From an uncultured Collinsella sp. (GTDB lineage Bacteria > Actinomycetota > Coriobacteriia > Coriobacteriales > Coriobacteriaceae): a stretch of DNA of 9,839 bases. The DNA is taken from positions 1-9,839 of the forward strand of contig USMA01000028.1 of the NCBI GenBank assembly GCA_900555765.1, read 5' to 3'. A program made the translations under genes and the position numbers. The stretch's first letter is position 1; every line of letters starts with the position of its first letter. Below are positions 1 through 6,239 of this stretch, in pieces. The notes under the pieces were generated by a model, which saw only the letters and a list, made by a program, of their open reading frames with translations, was not told where the DNA came from and searched no databases.

Positions 1-1
1 G

Positions 2-1027
2 TCGATCGAAGCCTACGGGATTCTTAGCCAGGGTGGCCTCGACGGTGCGGCCGGCGATATCCCAGCGCCCCATACGACCACCGGCGGGCACATAGGCATC
101 GAGCGTAGGCTGTAGAAACGCCGTGTCCACGCCCAACTCGCGTGCGGCAAAGAAGGCGGCGGCAACGTTGTAGACCATGTACAGGCCGTTGTAGCGTGTG
201 GCGATGTGTGAGGCTGGCGCGTCGGGCGCAGATCCAAAGACCAGGTCAAAACCATAGCCATCGCGACTGAGCTCCACATTCGTTACGCGGCGGACCAGTG
301 CGGGGCGTGCCCAACCGCACGAGGGGCAATGGTAGGCGCCGAGTTGACCATACTGCACATAGTCGTACTCCAACGGGGCGTTGCACTGCGAGCAAAAGCG
401 CGAGTCGCTAATGCGGTCAGACTCGGTGTCGGTGGCGCCGTCGATGCCAAAGGCTATTCTCGCATTGGGATCGCGCGCGGCAATCGAGGCTCAGAGCGGA
501 TCGTCGGCGTTGTAGATGAGCGTCGTTGTCGGCGAGAGCTCCAACGCATGGGCGATGACCTCCTGGGTGTGATCGATCTCGCCATAGCGATCCAGCTGGT
601 CGCGGAACAGGATGAGCAGCACGAAGTACGTCGGCTTGAGCTTGGGCAGGACGCGCACGGTGTAGAGCTCATCGCATTCAAAAACGCCCACGCGCTTGCC
701 GCCGCCGGCTCGCTTGAGGCCGCTGCGCGCTTCGAGCAGTGCACCCACCACGCCCGGCTCCATGTTGTTGCCGGCGCGGTTGCATACCACGGTGGCGCCG
801 CTGGCGGCAACGGCGTCGGCGATAAGGTTGGAGGTGGTGGTCTTGCCGTTGGTGCCGGTGATTACCACGCTGCGGTCGACAAGGCCTGCGAGGTCGCTTA
901 GCAGCTCGGGGTCGATCTTCATGGCGATGCGGCCGGGGAGTACGCCGCCCTGGCGCTTAAGGACGGAGCGCAGCCCCCAGCGGGCAATATCGCTCGAGGT
1001 GCAGGCAAGAGATGAGCGGAGATTCAT
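2..1027 (-). pseudogene. murT: MurT-like lipid II isoglutaminyl synthase subunit, interrupted by an in-frame TGA; runs off the left edge
   Basis: MurT is the Mur-ligase-like subunit that, with the glutaminase GatD, amidates the D-glutamate of lipid II in the peptidoglycan stem. The ATG at 1025-1027 follows AGGAACG. The N-terminus reads GGVLPGRIAMKIDPELL, typical of MurT, then the P-loop GTNGKTTT (residues 58-65) and the Mur-ligase motif NADDP (173-177). The codon after NADDPL is TGA (491-493). The same frame continues without another stop to base 2 and is plainly MurT: FCSQCNAPLEYDY and YHCPSCGWARP form the four-Cys zinc ribbon (about residues 212, 215, 234 and 237), followed by YNGLYMVYNVAAAF. 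The break is therefore one nonsense codon, not a frameshift, most simply a Cys (TGC) or Trp (TGG) codon changed to TGA. As written, the product would be 178 aa without the zinc ribbon and C-terminal domain. No good restart site is visible. The rest of the gene, and gatD if present, lies outside the window. The family call is firm; whether the gene is dead is uncertain, since a sequencing or assembly error would look the same. Confidence 0.85.
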
Positions 1028-1066
1028 GAAGCCGTTCCTAACGTGAATGACATGGTCGTGGCGTTT

Positions 1067-1091
1067 GCGCCGTTAAAAGCCGTAACGGCGC
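1067..1091 (-). other. Hairpin across the stop codon of the 347-aa gene
   Basis: GCGCCGTT (1067-1074) and AACGGCGC (1084-1091) form a perfect 8-bp stem with a 9-base loop. The stem covers the TAA stop (1073-1075). No T-run follows on either strand, so it is not a standard terminator. It could tune read-through into murT or protect a processed 3' end. Confidence 0.4.
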
Positions 1092-2116
1092 GCAAATTCC
1101 TGGGCAAGCTGTGACACGTCTTCACAGGCATTGGCCCAGGGGGCAAAGTCGGGTGTGTCCGAGATAATGCCGTCCGCTTCCCAAACGGCCTGGTGCGAAA
1201 GGTCCCAGGGATCGCGTGGCTCGGGTCGGCAGGGAAGGTACGGTGTCTGGTACATGGGATTCAGCAAGAAGAACGCACCGCCCTCGCAGCGGTTAGCGAA
1301 CTCGCGCAGCGCACGTACCGCCGGACGCATCTTGTTCGTTTTGAACAAGAGGATGGTGCGGGCGAGCAGATACCAAGGAGAGTTCTCGAGCGCGTCAGCC
1401 CCGATCTCTTCCTCGAGCTGGTGGGCCAGGGCAAAAAAGCCGTCCTGGTCTTCCAGACGAGCGAGGGCGAGCAACACGGTGTCTGCGGCTCGGGTGGGGT
1501 AGCCTTCCGCCTTAAGGACGCGGCGGGCGTAGTTGGCGGCAGCACGGTAGCGGGCGCTCGCCATGCACAGCTGCGAGATGGCCTCGAGCGTATGAAGCCA
1601 CCCGATAAGAGCCGGCTCGCTCACGGTAAGGTCTGCTGCGGTGACACCATCGGCCAAAACATTATTGGCCCAGTAGTGCGGGGCTTCCATGTCGAACCCG
1701 GGCACGCTTTGCTGCAGGTAATCGGCCGTGGTCGCCTCGAGCTTCATCAGGTCGCCCAGGCAGGCGTCGACGGGCGTGTCCGCCAAAATGATGGCGAGCA
1801 GCTGCGCGTCGAGGACATGCGCATCGATGCGGACGATCTTGAGCAGCTCATCGCGCATGTCGTCGAACAGGCGGTTGCGCGTCTGCTCGAACTCCTCGTC
1901 GCTGCCCATGTCCTCGATGCGATGGAGCTCGTCGAGCAGGTGGCGATGAACACCGGCATAGGACAGCAGTGCCTGGGCATGCTCGGTCTGCGCATACTTA
2001 TGAGGGTTGACGCTCACGTCGTTATGGACAAGCTTGCGTGCTGCATCGGTGAGTTCGGGGTGCGACGCAAGGTAGGCGCGCTCCAGGTAAGCGGGGATGT
2101 AGACGCTCGGATCCAT
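1073..2116 (-). CDS. Hypothetical protein, all-helical TPR-like; paralog of its upstream neighbour
   Basis: I do not recognise a named family. The 347-aa product has no signal peptide, no membrane segment and no clear catalytic motif. It is rich in Ala, Leu, Glu and Arg, in the alternating helical pattern of TPR-like repeat proteins, for example residues 168-203 (EPALIGWLHTLEAISQ then ASARYRAAANYARRVL) and 209-235. A C-terminal stretch around residues 281-297 (AFFLLNPMYQTPYLP) is aromatic and Pro-rich. The ATG at 2114-2116 overlaps the TAA of the preceding gene by one base (TAATG), and its ribosome binding site GGGAGGAG lies inside that gene's last codons, so the two are translationally coupled. 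Segment order and spacing match the upstream 358-aa protein, pointing to an old tandem duplication. murT follows after 45 bp on the same strand. A scaffold or protein-interaction role is possible, but no function can be assigned. Confidence 0.85.
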   Translation of the reverse strand: MDPSVYIPAYLERAYLASHPELTDAARKLVHNDVSVNPHKYAQTEHAQALLSYAGVHRHLLDELHRIEDMGSDEEFEQTRNRLFDDMRDELLKIVRIDAHVLDAQLLAIILADTPVDACLGDLMKLEATTADYLQQSVPGFDMEAPHYWANNVLADGVTAADLTVSEPALIGWLHTLEAISQLCMASARYRAAANYARRVLKAEGYPTRAADTVLLALARLEDQDGFFALAHQLEEEIGADALENSPWYLLARTILLFKTNKMRPAVRALREFANRCEGGAFFLLNPMYQTPYLPCRPEPRDPWDLSHQAVWEADGIISDTPDFAPWANACEDVSQLAQEFARRYGF

Positions 2117-3192
2117 TAGAGGTCTCCTCCCTTAAACGGCAGGCCCTGCTCGGTCGCCCGCAGGATGCGCTCGTCGATCTGGGAACGCACGATATCGTTG
2201 GTAGCGACCCAGGCGGCGAAGCTGGCGTTGTCGGGGGCGCCCAGGCCCTCCTGCAGTACCGGCGTCGCCTCGGACAGCGCAAGGACAAGCTCGTCGGTCG
2301 AGCCCACGCCCACGTTGACGCGGGCATAGACGCCATCGGGAAACTCGGTTTGGAAGTAGAGTGCCTCGGCTGCGTGCGGACACGAGCGCGCAAGGATGCG
2401 CAAGTAGTGCTCGGCGCCCTCGTAGTCCAGCTCGCGCCAGGCTGCGCTCATCAGTGCGATGAGCGTCCACGGGTCCAAGTCGCGCTCCGCATCTTTGGGG
2501 CGGCGGCGCAGCGGGGTATTCGCGAGGTACGGCACGGAGTGAGCGGAGCGAAAGCGCTTGAGCTCCTCGGCGGGGTATTCGAGCTTTGCCATGGCGAGCA
2601 TCGCGGTGTGGCGGACGCCGGCGGGATCGTTGGGGGCAAAGTCCAAGCTGCGATTCGCGGCTTCGAGCGACATGCGGTAGCGTCCGCTAATGAGCGCGCG
2701 CGATGCCAAGGCGGCAAGCCAGCGCAGATAGGGACGGCGCGTAAGGTCGCCTGCGGCCTCGCGCTCGTAGGGGTCCTGGGCCGAGGCGATTTTGAGCGCT
2801 AGGTCGTGCTCGACCTCGTCGCACTTGGACACCAGATACTGCACGTATTCCTCGTTGGAGCCGGCGGTGAGGGCGGTCAGCATGCGCTGAGCGTCCCAGT
2901 TGGTCGGGTCGAGCGCGGCTGCCTCGCGGAGCATGTTCTCGGCAGCTGCCTCTTCTTGCTCTGCCTGGGTATCGTCAGGGATAAAGGGAATGCGGTAGTC
3001 GACAGCCTCGACCACCTTGGCAATGAGGTGCCCGGCGCGGTCGCGGTCGTGCACGATGAGCGGTGCGGGGTTGCGGGTGAATTGTTCCATCAGACGCTCT
3101 ACGGCGGCACCGTCGGTGAGCGGGATATTGTCGCGGCGCAAGGCCTCAAGAACGAGGCGATGGCAATCCTCTTGAATGGGATCGAATGCCAT
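2116..3192 (-). CDS. Hypothetical protein, all-helical TPR-like; first gene of the murT-containing unit
   Basis: The product is 358 aa from the ATG at 3190-3192. I chose this start because AAAGGAGG ends 4 bases upstream. An upstream TTG at 3222 would add 10 residues but has no ribosome binding site and would place the Shine-Dalgarno inside the gene. No named family is recognised. The sequence is mostly amphipathic helix: 80-95 (Glu/Ala-rich), 153-186 (RPYLRWLAALASRALISG then RYRMSLEAANRSLDF), 191-210 and 241-268. Residues 275-290 (AEALYFQTEFPDGVYA) and the end SFAAWVATNDIVRSQIDERILR correspond in place and pattern to AFFLLNPMYQTPYLP and DFAPWANACEDVSQLAQEFARR in the 347-aa neighbour, so I read the two as divergent paralogs. 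There is no signal peptide or membrane span, so it is probably cytoplasmic. It is probably the promoter-proximal gene of an operon running into murT. Confidence 0.85.
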   Translation of the reverse strand: MAFDPIQEDCHRLVLEALRRDNIPLTDGAAVERLMEQFTRNPAPLIVHDRDRAGHLIAKVVEAVDYRIPFIPDDTQAEQEEAAAENMLREAAALDPTNWDAQRMLTALTAGSNEEYVQYLVSKCDEVEHDLALKIASAQDPYEREAAGDLTRRPYLRWLAALASRALISGRYRMSLEAANRSLDFAPNDPAGVRHTAMLAMAKLEYPAEELKRFRSAHSVPYLANTPLRRRPKDAERDLDPWTLIALMSAAWRELDYEGAEHYLRILARSCPHAAEALYFQTEFPDGVYARVNVGVGSTDELVLALSEATPVLQEGLGAPDNASFAAWVATNDIVRSQIDERILRATEQGLPFKGGDL

Positions 3193-3230
3193 GGGGCCTC
3201 CTTTGCTGCGGTTAGGGTTCAAATGTTTCT

Positions 3231-3236
3231 ATATAA
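3231..3236 (-). promoter_or_regulatory. Candidate -10 box for the leftward operon
   Basis: Read on the minus strand the sequence is TATATA, about 40 bases before the ATG at 3192. This leaves room for a short leader. No convincing -35 box is seen 16-18 bases upstream (CACATG), so the call rests on position and AT content alone. Confidence 0.25.
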
Positions 3237-3268
3237 GGTTCTAGTTTACCCGCATGTGGCACACCGGG

Positions 3269-3479
3269 GGTGCCGCACTTGGACTTGCACCTTTGCACCA
3301 CGAAGACGGATGTCGCACAAATGTCGGCACCTTGGACGACCGAGTGGTATCACGGTGCCGCAAACGGTCGATTTTTGGCGGCGAACGGTGCATATTTTGG
3401 AGGGGCACGGTCCTGCCCGGGATATGTAGTCAACCTTGATAAAACGTTTGCCCAGCTTGGGAGTATGGATGCCGCACAA
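3269..3479 (+). repeat. Four direct copies of a 12-bp motif GRTGYCGCAMWW
   Basis: Copies are GGTGCCGCACTT (3269-3280), GATGTCGCACAA (3309-3320), GGTGCCGCAAAC (3354-3365) and GATGCCGCACAA (3468-3479). All are in the same orientation, with start-to-start distances of 40, 45 and 114 bp. Such spacing between divergent genes suits binding sites for a regulator, or remnants of a dispersed intergenic repeat family. Confidence 0.5.
3363..3400 (+). repeat. Pair of direct repeats AACGGT...TTTTGG
   Basis: AACGGTCGATTTTTGG (3363-3378) and AACGGTGCATATTTTGG (3384-3400) start 21 bp apart, two helical turns. The first overlaps the third copy of the GRTGYCGCAMWW motif. A regulator bound as side-by-side dimers on one DNA face would give this spacing. 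Which flanking gene it would serve is unclear. Confidence 0.4.
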
Positions 3480-3561
3480 GGGTCTTCAGGGATAGAAAAA
3501 ACGTTTCATCATTGGCGGCTTTAGGTGAATAACTGACCAACCAGAACGGTAAAATAGTGTT

Positions 3562-3587
3562 TGTCTGAGCGTTGAGACGTTTAGACA
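3562..3587. promoter_or_regulatory. Candidate operator: TGTCT-n16-AGACA with an internal tandem repeat
   Basis: TGTCT (3562-3566) and AGACA (3583-3587) are inverted. Between them lies a tandem pair GTTGAGAC and GTTTAGAC (3571-3586). It sits about 110 bp before the alcohol dehydrogenase start and just downstream of the possible -10 box TAAAAT (3550-3555), a usual place for an operator. No regulator family is recognised. Confidence 0.25.
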
Positions 3588-3625
3588 TCGCGCATTGTCA
3601 TCGCCGGCAACGCGCAAACCGGTCC

Positions 3626-3652
3626 TAACGGAGCCAATTGGGTGCTCCGTTA
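3626..3652 (+). promoter_or_regulatory. Leader hairpin upstream of the iron alcohol dehydrogenase
   Basis: TAACGGAGC (3626-3634) and GCTCCGTTA (3644-3652) form a perfect 9-bp stem with a 9-base loop, ending 28 bases before the AGGAGG ribosome binding site. No T-run follows, so it is not an intrinsic terminator by itself. It may stabilise the mRNA or be part of a larger leader structure. I do not match it to a known riboswitch class. Confidence 0.45.
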
Positions 3653-3692
3653 TATACGCAAGTCTAAGAGGAGCTTGTTTAGGAGGCTCAGA

Positions 3693-4916
3693 ATGGGACG
3701 TTTTACCAATCCTCGCGATCTGTACTTTGGTGAGGGCGCTCGCCACGAGGTGAAGAACCTCAAGGGTAAGAAGGCCATCATCGTTTCTGGCGGCAGCTCT
3801 ATGCGCCGCGGCGGGTTCCTGCAGGACGTTGAGGCCGACCTCAAAGAGGCCGGCATGGAGGTCAAGCTGTTCGAGGGCGTCGAGTCCGATCCCTCCATCG
3901 AGACCGTCATGAAGGGCGCAGCCGCTATGCGCGACTTCGAGCCCGACTGGATTGTTGCTATCGGCGGCGGTTCGCCCATCGATGCCGCTAAGGCCATGTG
4001 GGTCTTCTACGAGTATCCCGAGGAGTCCTTCGACAACATTATCCAGCCGTTCAGCTTCCCCGAGCTGCGTCAGAAGGCTCACTTCTGCGCCATTTCCTCT
4101 ACCTCCGGCACTGCTACCGAGGTCACCGCATTCTCCGTCATCACGGATTACGAAAAGGGCATCAAGTACCCGCTGGCCGACTTCAACATCACCCCTGATG
4201 TCGCCATCGTCGACCCCGAGCTCACCTACACCATGCCCGCCAAGCTGTGCGCTCACACCGGCATGGATGCTCTGACCCACTGCATGGAGGCCTACGTTTC
4301 CACCTGCGCCTCTATGTTCACCGACGCCAACGCTCTGCACGGCATCCGCGAGATCGTCGAGTGGCTGCCCAAGTCCTATGCTGGCGACCATGAGGCCCGT
4401 CAGCACATGCACGAGGCTCAGTGCATCGCCGGTATCGCCTTCTCCTCGGGCCTGCTCGGCATCGTTCACTCCATGGCTCACAAGACCGGTGCTGCCTTCG
4501 AGAACGGCCACATCATCCACGGTGCCGCTAACGCCATGTACCTGGGCAAGGTCATCCAGTGGAACTCCAAGGATCCCCGTGCTGCCGAGCGTTACGCTTA
4601 CGTGGCCAAGGAGATCCTGCACCTTCCCGGCGAGACCAACGAGGAGCTCATCGCTGCGCTCGTCCAGAAGATCCGCGACCTCAACGACCAGCTCAACATT
4701 CCGCAGTCCATCAAGGATTACGCGAATGGTGGCGTGAAGGTCGACGCCGAGAACCCGCAGATGGTTTCCGAGGAGGAGTTCCTCGCCAAGCTGCCCGAGA
4801 TCGCCGCGAACGCCGAGCAGGACGCCTGCACGCCCGAGCACCCGCGTGAGACCAAGGCTGCCGACTTCGAGAAGATTCTCAAGGCCTGCTACTACGACAC
4901 CGACATCGATTTCTAA
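3693..4916 (+). CDS. Iron-containing (group III) alcohol dehydrogenase, butanol-dehydrogenase-like
   Basis: The 407-aa product is a cytoplasmic NAD(P)-dependent alcohol dehydrogenase that interconverts an alcohol with its aldehyde. The N-terminal nucleotide-binding half has GGGSPIDAAKAM at 91-102, followed by SSTSGTATEVTAFSVI (135-150). The metal-binding half has GMDALTHCMEAY (190-201) and HSMAHKTGAAFENGHIIHGAANA (259-281). By analogy with FucO-type enzymes the iron ligands are D192, H196, H259 and H276. The C-terminus DACTPEHPRETKAADFEKIL resembles clostridial butanol/1,3-propanediol-type enzymes. The start at 3693 is set by AGGAGG at 3681-3686; an in-frame ATG at 3642 lies inside the leader hairpin and adds only a basic tail absent from the family. 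Codon use looks biased towards C- and G-ending codons and the ribosome binding site is near-perfect, suggesting high expression. The physiological substrate cannot be read from sequence; gldA next door makes a glycerol- or diol-related aldehyde plausible. Confidence 0.95.
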   Translation: MGRFTNPRDLYFGEGARHEVKNLKGKKAIIVSGGSSMRRGGFLQDVEADLKEAGMEVKLFEGVESDPSIETVMKGAAAMRDFEPDWIVAIGGGSPIDAAKAMWVFYEYPEESFDNIIQPFSFPELRQKAHFCAISSTSGTATEVTAFSVITDYEKGIKYPLADFNITPDVAIVDPELTYTMPAKLCAHTGMDALTHCMEAYVSTCASMFTDANALHGIREIVEWLPKSYAGDHEARQHMHEAQCIAGIAFSSGLLGIVHSMAHKTGAAFENGHIIHGAANAMYLGKVIQWNSKDPRAAERYAYVAKEILHLPGETNEELIAALVQKIRDLNDQLNIPQSIKDYANGGVKVDAENPQMVSEEEFLAKLPEIAANAEQDACTPEHPRETKAADFEKILKACYYDTDIDF

Positions 4917-4938
4917 TCGACTCTTGTTATCGTAACGA

Positions 4939-4978
4939 GGGGCTCCGCACGTATCTGTACGGAGCCCCTTTCTTTTTT
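4939..4978 (+). terminator. Intrinsic terminator after the iron alcohol dehydrogenase
   Basis: GGGGCTCCG (4939-4947) and CGGAGCCCC (4960-4968) form a perfect 9-bp GC-rich stem with a 12-base loop, followed by a T-rich run (TTTCTTTTTT, 4969-4978). It begins 22 bases after the stop codon. Only 16 bases separate its end from the gldA start codon. Confidence 0.93.
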
Positions 4979-4994
4979 AGAGAATGGGATAGTT

Positions 4995-6095
4995 ATGGCT
5001 GCAATTTTCAATAGCCCCAGCAAGTACATCCAGGGTCCGGACGAGCTCGCCAAGCTCGGCTCCTATGTCGAGCCGCTCGGCGCTAAGGCCCTCGTCATCG
5101 TGACGCCTTCGGGCAAGAAGCGCGTCGGTGCCAAGATCGAGGGCGGTTTTGCCGAGGCCAAGGCCGAGCTGCTGTTTGAGGACTTTAACGGCGAGTGCTC
5201 CAAGGGCGAGGTCGATCGCCTGGTTGCGCTCGCTCGCGACAACGGTTGCGACATCATCGTCGGCGTCGGTGGCGGCAAGATCCTCGACACCGCGAAGGCC
5301 GTCGCCTATTACCTGGAGTCCCCGGTTATCATTTGCCCCACCATTGCTTCGACCGATGCACCGTGTTCGGCGCTTTCGGTGCTCTATACCGATGACGGCC
5401 AGTTCGACAAGTACCTCTTCCTTAAGGCAAACCCCAATATCGTCCTTATGGATACGACGGTTATCGCGGCAAGCCCGGTGCGCCTGACGGTTTCCGGTAT
5501 GGGCGATGCGCTTGCAACCTATTTCGAGGCCCAGGCAACGCACGATGCCGACGGCGGCACCTGCGCTGGCGGCAAGGGCGGCATGGCCGGCCTGGCGCTC
5601 GCCAAGCTCTGCTACGAGACGCTTATGGCCGATGGCGTCAAGGCCAAGGTCGCGCTGGAGAAGGGCGCGCTGACGCCTGCCGTGGAGCACATCATCGAGG
5701 CCAATACGCTGCTCTCCGGCATTGGCTTTGAGAGCTCGGGCCTTGCTGCTGCTCATGCCATCCACAATGGTCTGACGATGCTGCCCGAGTGCCACAGCAT
5801 GTATCACGGCGAGAAGGTCGCCTTCGGCACCATCGTCCAGCTGGTACTCGAGGATGCCCCGACCGAGAAGCTCGAGGAAGTCTTGGGCTGCTGCATTGAG
5901 CTGGGTCTGCCCGTTACGCTCAAGGAGCTAGGCGTTGCCGAGGTTACGCGCGAGAAGGCCATGATTGTTGCCGAGGCCGCGTGCGCACCCGAGGACACCA
6001 TGTGCAACATGCCGTTTGAGGTGACGCCTGAGATGGTCGCCAACGCCATCCTGGGTGCCGACGCACTGGGTCATTATTACCTCATGGATGAGTAA
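4995..6095 (+). CDS. gldA: Glycerol dehydrogenase (zinc-dependent, NAD-linked)
   Basis: GldA oxidises glycerol to dihydroxyacetone with NAD+, and works in reverse on dihydroxyacetone and related ketols. The 366-aa length matches the family (about 365-370). The N-terminal half begins IFNSPSKYIQGPDELAKLGSYV and carries the NAD-binding GVGGGKILDTAKAVA (90-104) and PTIASTDAPCSALSVLY (115-131). The zinc ligands are visible as D171 in SGMGDALATYFEAQA, H254 in AAAHAIHNGL and H271 in MYHGEKVAFGT. The ATG at 4995 lies just past the upstream terminator. Its ribosome binding site is weak (GAGAATGGGA). With no room for a separate promoter after that terminator, expression probably depends on read-through from the alcohol dehydrogenase transcript, or on a promoter inside its 3' end that must also cross the terminator. 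It is the complete counterpart of the truncated protein at 6240-6578. Confidence 0.95.
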   Translation: MAAIFNSPSKYIQGPDELAKLGSYVEPLGAKALVIVTPSGKKRVGAKIEGGFAEAKAELLFEDFNGECSKGEVDRLVALARDNGCDIIVGVGGGKILDTAKAVAYYLESPVIICPTIASTDAPCSALSVLYTDDGQFDKYLFLKANPNIVLMDTTVIAASPVRLTVSGMGDALATYFEAQATHDADGGTCAGGKGGMAGLALAKLCYETLMADGVKAKVALEKGALTPAVEHIIEANTLLSGIGFESSGLAAAHAIHNGLTMLPECHSMYHGEKVAFGTIVQLVLEDAPTEKLEEVLGCCIELGLPVTLKELGVAEVTREKAMIVAEAACAPEDTMCNMPFEVTPEMVANAILGADALGHYYLMDE

Positions 6096-6109
6096 ACTAA
6101 GGTAAGGAA

Positions 6110-6143
6110 GGGGCAAAGCCGGCAGATGGCTTTGCCCCTTTTT
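6110..6143 (+). terminator. Intrinsic terminator after gldA
   Basis: GGGGCAAAGCC (6110-6120) and GGCTTTGCCCC (6128-6138) form a perfect 11-bp stem with a 7-base loop, followed by TTTTT (6139-6143). It starts 14 bases after the gldA stop, so the next gene needs its own promoter or read-through. Confidence 0.93.
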
Positions 6144-6148
6144 GCTAT

Positions 6149-6208
6149 GGTGCAAAGTGGCCTGTCTCCAATGCACAAGTTGGTGCAGGGGGCAGGTTAC
6201 TTTGCGCC
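6149..6208 (+). promoter_or_regulatory. 60-nt foldable leader segment before the GldA-like short gene
   Basis: The arms 6149-6164 and 6193-6208 pair over 16 positions in plus-strand RNA, three of them G-U. In DNA terms GCAAAGTGGCCTG faces CAGGTTACTTTGC with 11 of 13 matches. Inside is a second small stem, TGCAC (6172-6176) with GTGCA (6183-6187). It ends 31 bases before the start codon at 6240. No T-run follows, so it is not a terminator. It could be a leader RNA element, a protein-binding site or a dispersed palindromic repeat. Confidence 0.4.
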
Positions 6209-6239
6209 AACCGTTGTTTGATGAAGGGCGGATTCTCGT

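Larger units (their letters stand above)
3193..3692. other. 500-bp divergent intergenic region with repeated short motifs; no gene supported
   Basis: This spacer separates the leftward hypothetical/murT unit from the rightward alcohol dehydrogenase and must hold both promoters. It contains four direct copies of GRTGYCGCAMWW (3269, 3309, 3354, 3468), two copies of AACGGT-n(4-5)-TTTTGG 21 bp apart (3363, 3384), and two copies of AAAACGTTT (3441, 3498). It also has a tandem GTTGAGAC/GTTTAGAC (3571-3586) inside a TGTCT-n16-AGACA inverted repeat (3562-3587), and a leader hairpin (3626-3652). A possible plus-strand -10 box TAAAAT lies at 3550-3555 without a good -35. Open frames of 77 and 84 codons here have no ribosome binding site or recognisable sequence and are not called. 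Confidence 0.6.

Noticed and set aside
491..493. Programmed TGA recoding (selenocysteine or Trp) in murT
   Set aside because: No selenocysteine is known in MurT, no clear SECIS-like stem was seen just after the TGA, and other genes here use TGG for Trp normally. Error or nonsense mutation is simpler.
3193..3222. TTG start giving ten extra residues (MNPNRSKGGP) on the 358-aa protein
   Set aside because: No ribosome binding site precedes it, and AAAGGAGG sits just before the downstream ATG at 3192.
3441..3506. CcpA-type catabolite (cre) sites at the two AAAACGTTT copies
   Set aside because: The left half of the cre consensus does not match at either site.
3246..3524. Small open frames on both strands in the divergent spacer (77 and 84 codons)
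   Set aside because: No ribosome binding sites, composition shaped by the local repeats, and no recognisable protein sequence.
3642..3692. Upstream ATG giving 17 extra residues on the iron alcohol dehydrogenase
   Set aside because: It lies next to the leader hairpin, has no ribosome binding site, encodes a basic tail unlike the family, and AGGAGG at 3681 clearly serves the ATG at 3693.
3486..4841. Long minus-strand frame (451 codons) opposite the iron alcohol dehydrogenase
   Set aside because: It is a shadow of strong codon bias in the real gene; it has no ribosome binding site and low-complexity Gly/Val/Leu/Asp-rich content. The same applies to minus-strand frames opposite gldA and the ferredoxin gene.
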